Program-made: the position numbers and the translations under genes
NCBI RefSeq assembly: GCF_014644495.1
Contig: NZ_BMKU01000006.1
Location: forward strand, 124,001-188,000
Reading direction: 5' to 3'
DNA length: 64,000 bases
From: Pseudarthrobacter polychromogenes
GTDB taxonomy: Bacteria; Actinomycetota; Actinomycetes; Actinomycetales; Micrococcaceae
The notes under the pieces: generated by a model
What the model saw: only the letters and a program-made list of their open reading frames with translations
Told to the model about the DNA's origin: nothing
Databases searched by the model: none
In this document: positions 16,511 through 26,400 of the stretch, one piece after another
Position numbering within the stretch: the stretch's first letter is position 1
Layout: each line of letters opens with the position of its first letter

Positions 16511-16542
16511 CGCAACCACCCCAGCGTTTTGGAAGCTCCCTC

Positions 16543-17130
16543 ATGACATCAACTCCTGAAAAGACCACCGCCGCCACCCCCGCGCTGCCCCGCTACGGGC
16601 AGATGCTGGGCCCGGAGGCAAAGGGCATCCTTGTCCTTGACGAGTTCACCCTTGATCCCGCCGCGGCCCGCAAGGAACAGCACCGCTTCCGCGACGGCAT
16701 GGCCGCAGTCGCCCTGACCATGCGCCGCATCGCCGCGCTCCGCATTGTGATCGCCATCGTGGCCGTCGGAAACCTGCCTCTGTTCCTGCTCTCGAGCGGC
16801 TGGTGGATCTACGGCGTTTCGCTCACCCTCGTGGTTGCCGTCCACGCCGCCGTCAGCTGGCTGAACCGGCACGAGCCGCGGCTGAAGCAGCGCTCAGCCC
16901 TGGAGCTGCACAAGCACCGGGAAAGCAGCGCGAACTACCGCAAGGTCCGCGACGCCGTGAAATACATGATCGATACCCCCGCAAGGATGAACGAGCACCT
17001 CTACCTTGAGCTGCTCGCCGCCAAGCGCGTTGCCCTCAACCTGGCCCACGGCACAGTCGCCCTGCTGGACACCAGCGACGATTCAGCCTGGAAGGTGCGG
17101 ATCGTCCGGGAACTGCCCGCCGGCGCCTAA
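16543..17130 (+). CDS. Membrane protein of unknown function, 195 aa
   Basis: The first 55 residues are polar, then two adjacent hydrophobic helices (about 66-82 and 86-106) form a hairpin, followed by a basic, helical cytoplasmic tail with LKQRSALELHKHRESSANY. No enzymatic motif is seen. GGAAG is 7-8 bases before the ATG. It is monocistronic, followed by a strong hairpin, and divergent from the MSMEG_6728-family gene. A scaffolding or envelope role is only a guess from topology. Confidence 0.65.
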   Translation: MTSTPEKTTAATPALPRYGQMLGPEAKGILVLDEFTLDPAAARKEQHRFRDGMAAVALTMRRIAALRIVIAIVAVGNLPLFLLSSGWWIYGVSLTLVVAVHAAVSWLNRHEPRLKQRSALELHKHRESSANYRKVRDAVKYMIDTPARMNEHLYLELLAAKRVALNLAHGTVALLDTSDDSAWKVRIVRELPAGA

Positions 17131-17167
17131 GGCCCCGTCCCTGGCTGCGGCTTACAAGCGTTAAAGA

Positions 17168-17209
17168 ACGACGCCGGCACATCCCCTTGTGGGGGCGCGC
17201 CGGCGTCGT
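17168..17209. terminator. Bidirectional terminator hairpin between convergent genes
   Basis: ACGACGCCGGC (17168-17178) pairs perfectly with GCCGGCGTCGT (17199-17209) across a 20-base loop. It lies between the convergent ends of the 16543 gene and the rpf gene. Confidence 0.65.
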
Positions 17210-17279
17210 AAGCGGTCAACGGAATTTGTCTATCGCCGACCTGATTTTGGTGCCCCGGAGGGCAGCAGCCTCACAGGCA

Positions 17280-18127
<848 letters not shown>

Positions 18128-18146
18128 ATCGAGATGTTTCTGGGCG

Positions 18147-20678
18147 TTAGCTGGTGGTTCCCTGACCGAGCGCGGTTGCCAGGTACGGGGCGGTGCGGCT
18201 TTCGGCGGAAAGGGCGACGGCGGCAGGTGTCCCGGTTGCCATGATCCGGCCGCCCTTGTCCCCTCCTGACGGGCCGAGGTCAATGACCCAGTCGGCGCCG
18301 GCAACCACGGCCATGTCGTGTTCAACCACCACCACTGAGTTGCCGGCGTCCACCAGGCCATGGAGCTGTGCCATCAGGAGCTGCACGTCGGCGGGGTGCA
18401 GGCCGGTGGTGGGTTCATCCAGGAGGTAGAGGCTGTGGCCGCGCTGTGCCCGCTGCAGCTCGGTGGCCAGCTTGATGCGCTGGGCCTCCCCGCCTGAGAG
18501 CTCCGTGGCCGGCTGCCCCAGCCGCAGGTAGCCCAGGCCAACATCCCGCAGGCTCTTGAGACTCCTGGCCGCAGCGGGCACGGCAGCCAGGAACCCGGAT
18601 GCGGCATCAACCGTCATGGCCAGGACCTCGGCGATGTCCCGCCCGCGGTACTGCACCTCAAGGGTCTCAGGGTTGTAGCGGGACCCGGCGCACTCCGGGC
18701 ACGGGCCGTAGCTGCCGGGCAGGAAGAGCAGTTCGACGGCGACGAATCCCTCGCCCTGGCAGGTTTCGCAGCGCCCGCCTGCCACGTTGAAGGAAAACCT
18801 CCCGGCGCCGAAGCCGCGGGCCTTGGCCTGCTCCGTGGCGGCGAATTCCTTGCGGACGGCGTCGAACAGCCCGGTGTAGGTGGCCAGGTTGGACCGCGGG
18901 GTCCGGCCGATGGGCTTCTGGTCCACAGTCACCAGGCGGTCAATGCGGTGGCTGCCGAGGACGCTGCCCAGCTCCAGGGGCTCCGCGGCCCCATCCTGCT
19001 CCACGGGGGTCCTGAGTCCGGAGCCGACAGCCTCGCCCAGGACCTTGCTCACCAGCGTGGACTTGCCGGAGCCGGACACCCCGGTGACCGCCGTCAGCAC
19101 GCCCAGGGGGAACTCGGCATCCAGCCCGCGAAGGTTGTGCCGGGTGATGTCCTTCAGCTCCAGCCATTCCTCAGGTTCCCTGGCCCGGCCGGCACCGGAA
19201 CCGCCGCGCGGGACGGATCCGCCGTCATCGAACAGGAACGGCCTGGTGACGGACTCCTCAACCGCGGCGAGGCCGCCAACCGGCCCGCTGTAGAGCACTT
19301 CGCCGCCGCCTTCGCCGGCGCGGGGGCCCACGTCAACCAGCCAGTCCGCCCTGCGCACCACATCCATGTTGTGTTCCACCACGAACACCGAGTTGCCAGA
19401 GGACTTCAGCTGCTCGAGCACCTCCAGGAGCGGCTCGGCGTCGGCCGGATGAAGCCCGGCGGATGGCTCATCCAGCACGTAGATCACACCGAACAGGCCG
19501 GACCGCAGCTGCGTGGCAATCCTGAGCCTCTGCATCTCGCCCGGCGAAAGGGTGGGGGTGGCCCGGCCGAGCGCCAGGTAACCGAGCCCGAGGTCCAGCA
19601 GGACCGTGATGCGCTGGAGCAGGTCCCGGGTGATGGCCACAGCCACCTCGTTGGACTCTCCGGAAAGCTGAGTGCGGGAGGCCGTGCCGGCGTCGTCCAA
19701 TACAGCGGTGGGACGGACAACCTCGGCGAGCTCCACCATGGGGAGCCCGTTGAGTTCCGCAATGGTCCTGCCCGCAAACGTGACGGCCAGGGCCTCGGGC
19801 ACCAGGCCCGTCCCGGAACAGCGGGGGCACGGCCCGGACTCCATGTAGGCCAGCACGCGGTCACGCATGGAGGCGCTCTGCGAATCAGCCAGCGTATGGA
19901 GGACATAGCTCCTGGCGCTCCAGAACCGCCCCTTGTAGGGTTTGGCCACGCGGTCGCGCTGCGGGGTCACCTCCACCACGGGCTGTTCCTCGGTGAAGAG
20001 GATCCAGTCACGGTGTTTTCTGGGCAGCTTGCGCCACGGGACGTCGACGTCGTAGCCCAGGTGGGTGAGGATGTCCCTCAGGTTCTTTCCCTGCCAGGCG
20101 CCCGGCCAGGCCGCGATGGCGCCGTCGCGGATGGTCAGGGACGGATCCGGGACCAGCGAGGACTCTGTCACGGTGTGCGCGACGCCCAGGCCGTGGCATT
20201 CCCGGCAGGCGCCGGCGGCGGTGTTGGGGGAGAAGGCGTCAGAGTCCAGCTGGGTGCTGCCGGCCGGGTACGTTCCCGCCCGCGAGAACAGCATGCGGAG
20301 GGAGTTGGAGAGTGTGGTGACGGTTCCCACCGTGGACCGGCTGCTGGGAGCGCCGCGGCGCTGTTGAAGGGCGACGGCGGGCGGCAGCCCGCTGATCAGC
20401 TCCACCTTGGGGTTGTGCCCCTGCTGGATCAGGCGGCGGGCGTACGGGGCGACGGATTCGAAGTAGCGCCGCTGGGCCTCGGCATAGATGGTGCCGAACG
20501 CCAGGGAGGACTTGCCGGACCCGGAGACGCCGGTGAACGCCACGATCGCATCGCGCGGGACATCCACATCCACGTTGCGGAGATTGTTTTCGCGGGCTCC
20601 CCGGACCCGGACAAAGCCGTCGGTGGCCGGGGCAGGAACCGGGTACTGCAGGTCATCAGCGTGCTTAGCGTTCTGCAT
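18147..20678 (-). CDS. UvrA-like ABC-type ATPase (excinuclease subunit A paralog)
   Basis: 843 residues, about 100 shorter than housekeeping UvrA. Two ABC ATPase halves are present: Walker A FTGVSGSGKSSLAFGT in the first and VTGVSGSGKSTLVSKV in the second, with signatures LSPGEMQRLRIATQL and LSGGEAQRIKLATEL. Zinc-type cysteine pairs CPRCSG, CRECHG and CETCQG/CPECAG survive. The size deficit suggests loss of the UvrB-binding or insertion domain, as in class II UvrA drug/self-resistance proteins (DrrC-like). The start is leaderless (-10 at 20686-20691). The adjacent genes give no drug-biosynthesis context. Confidence 0.88.
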   Translation of the reverse strand: MQNAKHADDLQYPVPAPATDGFVRVRGARENNLRNVDVDVPRDAIVAFTGVSGSGKSSLAFGTIYAEAQRRYFESVAPYARRLIQQGHNPKVELISGLPPAVALQQRRGAPSSRSTVGTVTTLSNSLRMLFSRAGTYPAGSTQLDSDAFSPNTAAGACRECHGLGVAHTVTESSLVPDPSLTIRDGAIAAWPGAWQGKNLRDILTHLGYDVDVPWRKLPRKHRDWILFTEEQPVVEVTPQRDRVAKPYKGRFWSARSYVLHTLADSQSASMRDRVLAYMESGPCPRCSGTGLVPEALAVTFAGRTIAELNGLPMVELAEVVRPTAVLDDAGTASRTQLSGESNEVAVAITRDLLQRITVLLDLGLGYLALGRATPTLSPGEMQRLRIATQLRSGLFGVIYVLDEPSAGLHPADAEPLLEVLEQLKSSGNSVFVVEHNMDVVRRADWLVDVGPRAGEGGGEVLYSGPVGGLAAVEESVTRPFLFDDGGSVPRGGSGAGRAREPEEWLELKDITRHNLRGLDAEFPLGVLTAVTGVSGSGKSTLVSKVLGEAVGSGLRTPVEQDGAAEPLELGSVLGSHRIDRLVTVDQKPIGRTPRSNLATYTGLFDAVRKEFAATEQAKARGFGAGRFSFNVAGGRCETCQGEGFVAVELLFLPGSYGPCPECAGSRYNPETLEVQYRGRDIAEVLAMTVDAASGFLAAVPAAARSLKSLRDVGLGYLRLGQPATELSGGEAQRIKLATELQRAQRGHSLYLLDEPTTGLHPADVQLLMAQLHGLVDAGNSVVVVEHDMAVVAGADWVIDLGPSGGDKGGRIMATGTPAAVALSAESRTAPYLATALGQGTTS

Positions 20679-20685
20679 TGGTTCG

Positions 20686-20691
20686 ACTCTA
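20686..20691 (-). promoter_or_regulatory. -10 element, leaderless start of the UvrA-like gene
   Basis: Minus-strand TAGAGT is followed by seven bases and then ATG. No convincing -35 is visible. It faces the add promoter across 23 bases. Confidence 0.45.
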
Positions 20692-20714
20692 GTGGTGATT
20701 CCGGCGCGGGGCAT

Positions 20715-20720
20715 TATCCT
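20715..20720 (+). promoter_or_regulatory. -10 element, leaderless start of the adenine deaminase gene
   Basis: TATCCT is followed by GACCCG and then ATG at 20727. The -35 region is weak (TGGTGA-like). The gap of only 48 bases to the divergent start leaves no room for untranslated leaders. Confidence 0.5.
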
Positions 20721-20726
20721 GACCCG

Positions 20727-21791
20727 ATGGATAACTTTGCCGGCGGCACTGCCGTGCCCGAAACAGAACTGGACGCAGCAGAGCTGGAAGTCCCCGCCAG
20801 GATCCTTCCGGTGGCCGAGCTGCACCTGCACATTGAGGGAACCCTCCAGCCGGAGCTGATCTTCGCGCTCGCGGAGCGGAACGGCATCGCGCTCCCGTAT
20901 GCAGGCCTGGACGAGCTCCGGGAAAGGTACGAGTTCACGGACCTGCAGTCCTTCCTCGACCTGTACTACGCGAACATGGCCGTGCTGCAGACGGAGCAGG
21001 ACTTCGCCGATATGACCCGCGCCTACCTTGAGCGGGCCGCTGCCGCAGGGGTGCGGCATGCCGAAATCATGATGGACCCGCAGGCGCACCTCTCGCGCGG
21101 AATCCCGCTGGAAACGTGCGTCAACGGCGTTGCGTCCGTCCTGGCCACGTCCCAGGAGGAGTTCGGGATCTCCACGCTGCTGATTGCGGCCTTCCTGCGT
21201 GACCTCTCCGAGGAATCCGCGCTGGAGGTCCTGGACGGCCTGCTGGCCATGAACGCTCCGATTGCTGCCATTGGTTTGGACTCCGCCGAGGTGGGAAACC
21301 CGCCGTCCAAGTTCGAGCGGCTCTATGCGAAAGCCCGCGAGGCAGGGCTGCGGCTGACCGCGCACGCAGGGGAGGAGGGGCCGGCGTCGTACATTATCGA
21401 GGCCCTGGACATCCTGGGCGTGGAGCGGATCGACCACGGCATCCGCTGCATGGACGACCCGGATTTGGTGGAGCGCCTCGTGGGTGCCCGCATCCCGCTG
21501 ACGGTGTGCCCGCTCTCCAACGTCCGGCTCCGGGCTGTGGACACCCTGGCAGACCACCCCCTTCCCGCCATGCTGGCAGCCGGCCTGAACGTGTCCGTGA
21601 ACTCCGATGATCCGGCCTACTTTGGCGGCTACGTGGATGATAACTTTGCCCAGCTTGGGGCGGTCTTTGAGCTCTCTGACTTCGACAAGGCCAGGCTCGC
21701 CGCGAACTCCATCCACTCGTCCTTTGCTTCCGAGGAGCGGAAGGCTGAGCTGCTGGATGAACTGAATAGCGGGGATGTGGCGCACCCGTAA
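20727..21791 (+). CDS. add: Adenine deaminase (adenosine deaminase superfamily, HLHIEG type)
   Basis: 354 residues. The metal motif is ELHLHIEGTLQPEL (about 31-44); the Ile-Glu-Gly form, rather than VHLDG, marks adenine deaminases (EC 3.5.4.2) over adenosine deaminases. The active-site Glu block is TAHAGEEGP (about 211-219), then ERIDHGIRCMDD, CPLSN (about 260) and NSDDPAYFGGY (about 291). EVGNPPSKFERLY is also typical of the adenine branch. It would convert adenine to hypoxanthine in purine salvage. Leaderless start as above. Confidence 0.9.
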   Translation: MDNFAGGTAVPETELDAAELEVPARILPVAELHLHIEGTLQPELIFALAERNGIALPYAGLDELRERYEFTDLQSFLDLYYANMAVLQTEQDFADMTRAYLERAAAAGVRHAEIMMDPQAHLSRGIPLETCVNGVASVLATSQEEFGISTLLIAAFLRDLSEESALEVLDGLLAMNAPIAAIGLDSAEVGNPPSKFERLYAKAREAGLRLTAHAGEEGPASYIIEALDILGVERIDHGIRCMDDPDLVERLVGARIPLTVCPLSNVRLRAVDTLADHPLPAMLAAGLNVSVNSDDPAYFGGYVDDNFAQLGAVFELSDFDKARLAANSIHSSFASEERKAELLDELNSGDVAHP

Positions 21792-22045
21792 CGTGTCCGA
21801 GGCAACAGCAGTGCCGTCGTACCGCTAAACTGGGTGCCGCAGGCGTGTCTGGGAAGTGCAGTGCGGCACCCATGTCAGCGCTCAGGGGTTGTGCAGCCAG
21901 CCCGTTTCCCGAGACCTCAGCCTCACTTGTTGGGACGTCCGCTTAATAGTCGGTCACGACACGCAGTGTTAACCATTTCAAGTCGCGCGATTTAACGGGC
22001 AGTTGGCAAGATGCCTAAGACCGATCGCTTTTATAAAGGGGAATC

Positions 22046-22963
22046 ATGGCCAAGTCCACCGCAGAAAACACCTTCCTTCGACTCAAGACCGTATTGGATG
22101 TCCTGACCGAAGGTGTGTGGTCCGGCGATGCACTGAACGCGGGCCAGGTCCTCGCCGAGGCAACGGCCAGGGTGCCGTTCAATGAGCATGAGGCCGAGCT
22201 GCTCAGCGGCGGCATTCCCCGCGGCCACAAGACGCTCACCTCGGCCACGGCAAAGCTGGTCAAGGCCGGCTGGCTGGTCAAGGGCCGCTCCGGCTGGACC
22301 ATCACCGACGAAGGCATGCGCGCCACGGTCGCCTTCCCGGATGCGGTTTCCTTCGCCAGCGCGCTCGACGCCGGCACGCCCATCCCTGCCGACGTCCAGG
22401 TTCCCACTGCTCCTGAGGGCTTCGTCCGGAAGACCACCGCGGTTCCCGAAACGGCAGCTGCCGCCGCGGAACCCAAAAAGGCCACTAAGAAGACACCTGC
22501 CAAGAAGGCCGCCGCCGCCGTTGGCAAGGCAGCCAAGGTACTTGAGGACGCCGTGGAACCCGTGGTGAAGGCTGTCCGCAAGGGCAAGGCCCCGGCCACG
22601 ACGGAGGCAGCTGCTGCCCCCGCAGCGCCCGAGGCGTTTGAGGACGCGGACGTCGAGACGCACCCGCAGCCCGAAGCCGTGGCTGTTGCCGGTGACTTCA
22701 ACACCATCCTGGGTGCGCCCGAAAACTGGGCTCCGCAGTACGACGAAGCGCAGATGGAATTCGACTTCCTGGACCAGATCTGGAAGAAGAGCGCCGAACT
22801 TCCCGCCGGTTTCTACACCTTCAAGATCGCCATCAACCGCTCCTGGGATGAGAACTACGGCGCTTACGGCACGTTCGACGGCCCCAACCACGAACTGCAC
22901 CACGCCGGCGGCACCGTCACCATCCGCTACAACCACAGCACCCGCGACATCACCATCAACTAA
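22046..22963 (+). CDS. Winged-helix / H1-like basic linker / X25 carbohydrate-module fusion protein
   Basis: 305 residues in three parts. Residues 1-95 look like a Mrr_N/winged-helix domain (LTSATAKLVKAGWLVKGRSG, WTITDEGMRATVAFPD). Residues about 140-200 are Lys/Ala-rich with KKATKKTPAKKAAAAVGK, like histone H1 or HU tails. The C-terminal 100 residues match the X25 module of pullulanases and SusE/F-like starch binders (AVAGDFNTILGAPENW, YTFKIAINRSWDENYGAYG). There is no signal peptide. AAAGGGGAATC precedes the ATG. The combination suggests a cytoplasmic nucleoid-type protein that may sense an alpha-glucan; that is inference. Confidence 0.8.
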   Translation: MAKSTAENTFLRLKTVLDVLTEGVWSGDALNAGQVLAEATARVPFNEHEAELLSGGIPRGHKTLTSATAKLVKAGWLVKGRSGWTITDEGMRATVAFPDAVSFASALDAGTPIPADVQVPTAPEGFVRKTTAVPETAAAAAEPKKATKKTPAKKAAAAVGKAAKVLEDAVEPVVKAVRKGKAPATTEAAAAPAAPEAFEDADVETHPQPEAVAVAGDFNTILGAPENWAPQYDEAQMEFDFLDQIWKKSAELPAGFYTFKIAINRSWDENYGAYGTFDGPNHELHHAGGTVTIRYNHSTRDITIN

Positions 22964-22978
22964 CGGGTTGCCCTTCAG

Positions 22979-23044
22979 CCCAACTAGGTAGCGCTAAGTG
23001 TCGTTTTGGAGGCTCAAAACGACACTCGCTGCTACCTAGTTGGG
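22979..23044. repeat. Palindromic dispersed element, copy 1
   Basis: Outer arms CCCAACTAGGTAGC (22979-22992) and GCTACCTAGTTGGG (23031-23044) and inner arms AGTGTCGTTTT (22997-23007) and AAAACGACACT (23016-23026) form a nested perfect hairpin. The same sequence recurs at 27194-27254. It lies directly after the X25 gene and may also terminate transcription. Confidence 0.85.
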
Positions 23045-23073
23045 AGGGACGGCGCCGACTCAGGGGAGGCACC

Positions 23074-23424
23074 ATGGCGAGGCACGCAGGTCCGTCATCC
23101 GGAGCGACTGAGGGGCCGGACAACGACGCTGCGGCGGGCACGCCTGAAGGGGATGCCGTCCGGCTGGAGGCGCGCGTTTTCGGCATGGTGCAGGGGGTGG
23201 GCTTCCGCTTCTGGACCATGGGCAAAGCGGAGGAACTGGGCCTGGCAGGCGAAGTGACGAATCTCGGCGACGGTTCGGTCGCCGTGGTTGCCGAGGGCCC
23301 CGAGCCACAGGTCCGGGCGCTTCTCGACTGGCTGAATTCCCGGAACACCCCCGGCCGGGTGGAGCGGGTTGAGGACTCGCTCTCCGCAGCGCAAGGCAAC
23401 TTCCGCGGGTTCAGGGCCCGCTGA
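23074..23424 (+). CDS. acyP: Acylphosphatase
   Basis: 116 residues; a 28-residue polar N-terminal extension precedes the acylphosphatase fold. FGMVQGVGFRFW supplies the catalytic Arg of the phosphate cradle, and GEVTNLGDGSVAVVAEG the catalytic Asn. The enzyme hydrolyses the carboxyl-phosphate bond of acylphosphates. GGGGAGG sits four bases before the ATG. It follows palindromic element copy 1 and converges with the nuclease/helicase gene. Confidence 0.92.
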   Translation: MARHAGPSSGATEGPDNDAAAGTPEGDAVRLEARVFGMVQGVGFRFWTMGKAEELGLAGEVTNLGDGSVAVVAEGPEPQVRALLDWLNSRNTPGRVERVEDSLSAAQGNFRGFRAR

Positions 23425-23437
23425 CCGGTATTTCCCG

Positions 23438-26400
23438 TCAGGCGCGCGAGCTAAGGCCCAGGAACGCGCCCAACTCCTCCAGGGCTGCGGGCCGGTGCGG
23501 CATGTAGCTCGTGAGCTCGGCGGAGCGGATGATGACTGCCCGCCACTGCCCCCGCGACACCGCAACATTGATCCGGTTCCTGTTCAGCAGGAACTCCGCT
23601 CCCCGCGGTGCTTCAGCCACGGCCGAGCACGCCATGGACACGAGCACCACGGGTGCTTCCTGCCCCTGGAACTTATCCGCCGTCCCCACCCGGACCTGGG
23701 AAAGGCCGGCCTCCTCCAGTGCCTTGCGGACCAGGTGGACCTGGGCGTTGTAGGCGGCCACCACGAGCAGGTCCTGCTGCCCGAGGGGCCGGAACTCATT
23801 CTCGGCGCCAGGCTTCCACTTCAGGCCCAAGTGCCGCCGTGCCTGCCGGACCACTTCGGCGGCCTCCTCCCGGGATGCAGTGGTATTGCCGGAGTGCCCC
23901 ACGAACACGGTCTCGACGCCGGGCGGCAGCTCCTCGAGGTTGCGCAGCGATGCTGCCGGTGCGGACTGCAGCTTTCCTTCATAGCTGAGCCGTGACACCG
24001 CACGGCACAGGTCCGGATGCATCCGCCAGCTGTCGGCCAGGAAGTAGCCAAGGCTGGCAGGCAGGGTGGCATGCCCAGCGGCCAGCCAGCCCAGCGCCGA
24101 TTCATCCACCGGCTCCGGGTGGGCGCCCTGGGTGACCTGGGGCAGCTGCTGCGGATCACCGAGCAGGAGGAGCCGCTTGGCCGCCCGCGCAACGGCAAGG
24201 GTATTGGCCAGCGAAAACTGTCCGGCCTCGTCGATCATTAGCAGGTCCAGCGAGCCCGCCGGGACTTCCTTGCCCGTCATGGTCCACGCGGTTCCGCCCA
24301 CCAGGCAGCCGCCGGGCGATGCGAGCAGCTGGGCGACGTCGCCGTCGGCCGTCCGGGTCCAGGGGACGTCGTGCGGCGCAGCCAGCTTCTTGGCCACGGC
24401 CGAGGGGGAGACGCCGCCCGTGTCGATGGCACGGCAGAGCAGGTTTTCCACCACGTTATGCGACTGGCCCACCACGCCGATCTTCCAGCCGCCGGCCACC
24501 AGGCTGCCGATGACGTGGGCGCCCACGTACGTCTTTCCGGTTCCGGGTGGACCCTGGACGGCCAGGTAGGAGTGCTCAAGATCCCGGAGGGATGCCGTGA
24601 TGGCCGCGGCGTAATCCGGGGAGCCCACGGTGTCATGGCGTACCTCCACCGGGCCGGGGAGCGTGCGGAACCGCGGGGCCTTTCTCCGCAGGATGTCCAG
24701 GCCGGGGTGGGCTGGCAGCGACGGCACGGAGGAACCAACCCTGCGGGCAAGCTCGGCGATGGCAGCCTCAATGCTGGTGGTGGCCAGCGGCTGGTCCTCG
24801 GTGAGGGCGACCGGAAGGTGCGGGTATGCGGCCACCTTTCCGGTCTCCCGCTCGGCAACGGTGATGATGGTGTGCTCCGGGTTGTCAGGCGCCGGGGCGA
24901 CGTCGCTGATCCTCGTTCCAAAGGAGAAAGCCCGTGCGCCGGGAGCAGCATCCGGGGCGGCCATGCCTTCCGGTGGCGGCGCTTCGTACAGCCGGCACCA
25001 CGTGGAGTCCGCGCGGAAGTCCGAGCCCTCCGTCATGGTGCCGCGCAGCCGGAGCGTCCGGGTACGCATCCGTTCCCGGGGTTTGGCCAGCGCCCAGTCC
25101 GAGGCAACCTCCGCCGACGACACCAGGAACACGTTCCGCTGGTCCGCCCAGCTCTCGACCGGTGCCTCCACCCGGTCGAAGTGCTGCCACCAAAACTGCT
25201 TGCGTTCGCGGCGGTGGTAGCCGGTGGCGGCGGCCACCATGGCGATGGCGCGTTCGTCGTCAGTCCAGGCCCGGTCCTCCGGCAGGCCTGCCAGGTATTC
25301 GCGCAGAGCGGTTTCCTCAGGCTTTTCCTGAGCCGCTTCCGGGAGTGTTTCCTGTTTCGTTTCCTGAGCCGCTTCCCCTGCCGCCGCTGGCTGGCGGGTC
25401 TCGGCCTCTACGGCTGCCAACCTGCCGGCCTGCCTGGCGACGTCCAGCAACCAGTCCCGAAGCCGGAGCGTGGACAGGCAGTCGTAGTGGTTGTAGTCGG
25501 AGATGGACGCCAGGACCTTTCCTGCCTCGGCGTGATCCCCCGCGTCGCTGGCCGCGCAGTAGGCGGCGTAGGCCACCACGGACGCGCCGGCGTCTTTGAC
25601 GTCACCCGAGCGAAGGTTGCTGCCCATGTACAGCGGTTCCAGTTTCTTGATGGAGTAGGACGCCTCAGAGATGCGCAGCGACTGCCGGACCGTGGCGTAG
25701 AGATCCACCAGCAGCCCTTCCCGCAGCCAGGAGTCCACGGTGTCCTCCCCGGCCTGGTGCGCCAGGGAGAGGTTGCGCAGGGCCGTCTTTTCATAGGCGG
25801 CGTAATGGTAGACGTGCATGTCCGGGTAGCGGGCGCGGCGTTCTTCCACGTACGCGAGGAAGTCCAGGAAGGCGCGGCGCTCCTCGGACCGGGAATGGGC
25901 CCAGAACGGGCGGAACACGGGATCGCCGAGATGGTCCGCGTCCGGCGCCTCAACAACGCCGAACAGGTACTCGATGCCCCAGGCGCCGGTAGCCGGATCC
26001 TGCCAGAGGGGATCGCCCTCGAAGTCGAAGAAGATGTCCCCCGGGCTGGACGGTGGGAGCAACCCTATGGTGTTGTCAGGCAGGACGGCGAACGAGACGG
26101 TGTGGGGCCCGCCGTCCTTGGTGAAGGTCCGGGACCCCGCCACGGCGTCCAGACCCAGTTGCATCCGCGCCTGGGCCCGCAGCCGGACCACGGAATTCCT
26201 GGCGTCCGCGGCAGGCATCGCCGCCAGTTCATCGATGGTGCTGATGCCTGCCGCGTGCAGCTTCTTCCGCTGCACCACGGACATTCCCGCCACCATCAAC
26301 AGGTCCCGGTGCGCCTGGACCTGCTCGGCGCAGTAGTCGCACCGGCCGCAGTGGACGATCCCCGGTTGCTGCCACTTCACAGTGGCGTCACCTGCCCTGT

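Noticed and set aside
18948..20726. Long open frame antisense to the UvrA-like gene that runs in frame into the adenine deaminase gene.
   Set aside because: The UvrA-like protein on the other strand has full Walker and signature motifs; the antisense frame has no domain and is a GC-rich codon artefact. The deaminase starts at 20727.
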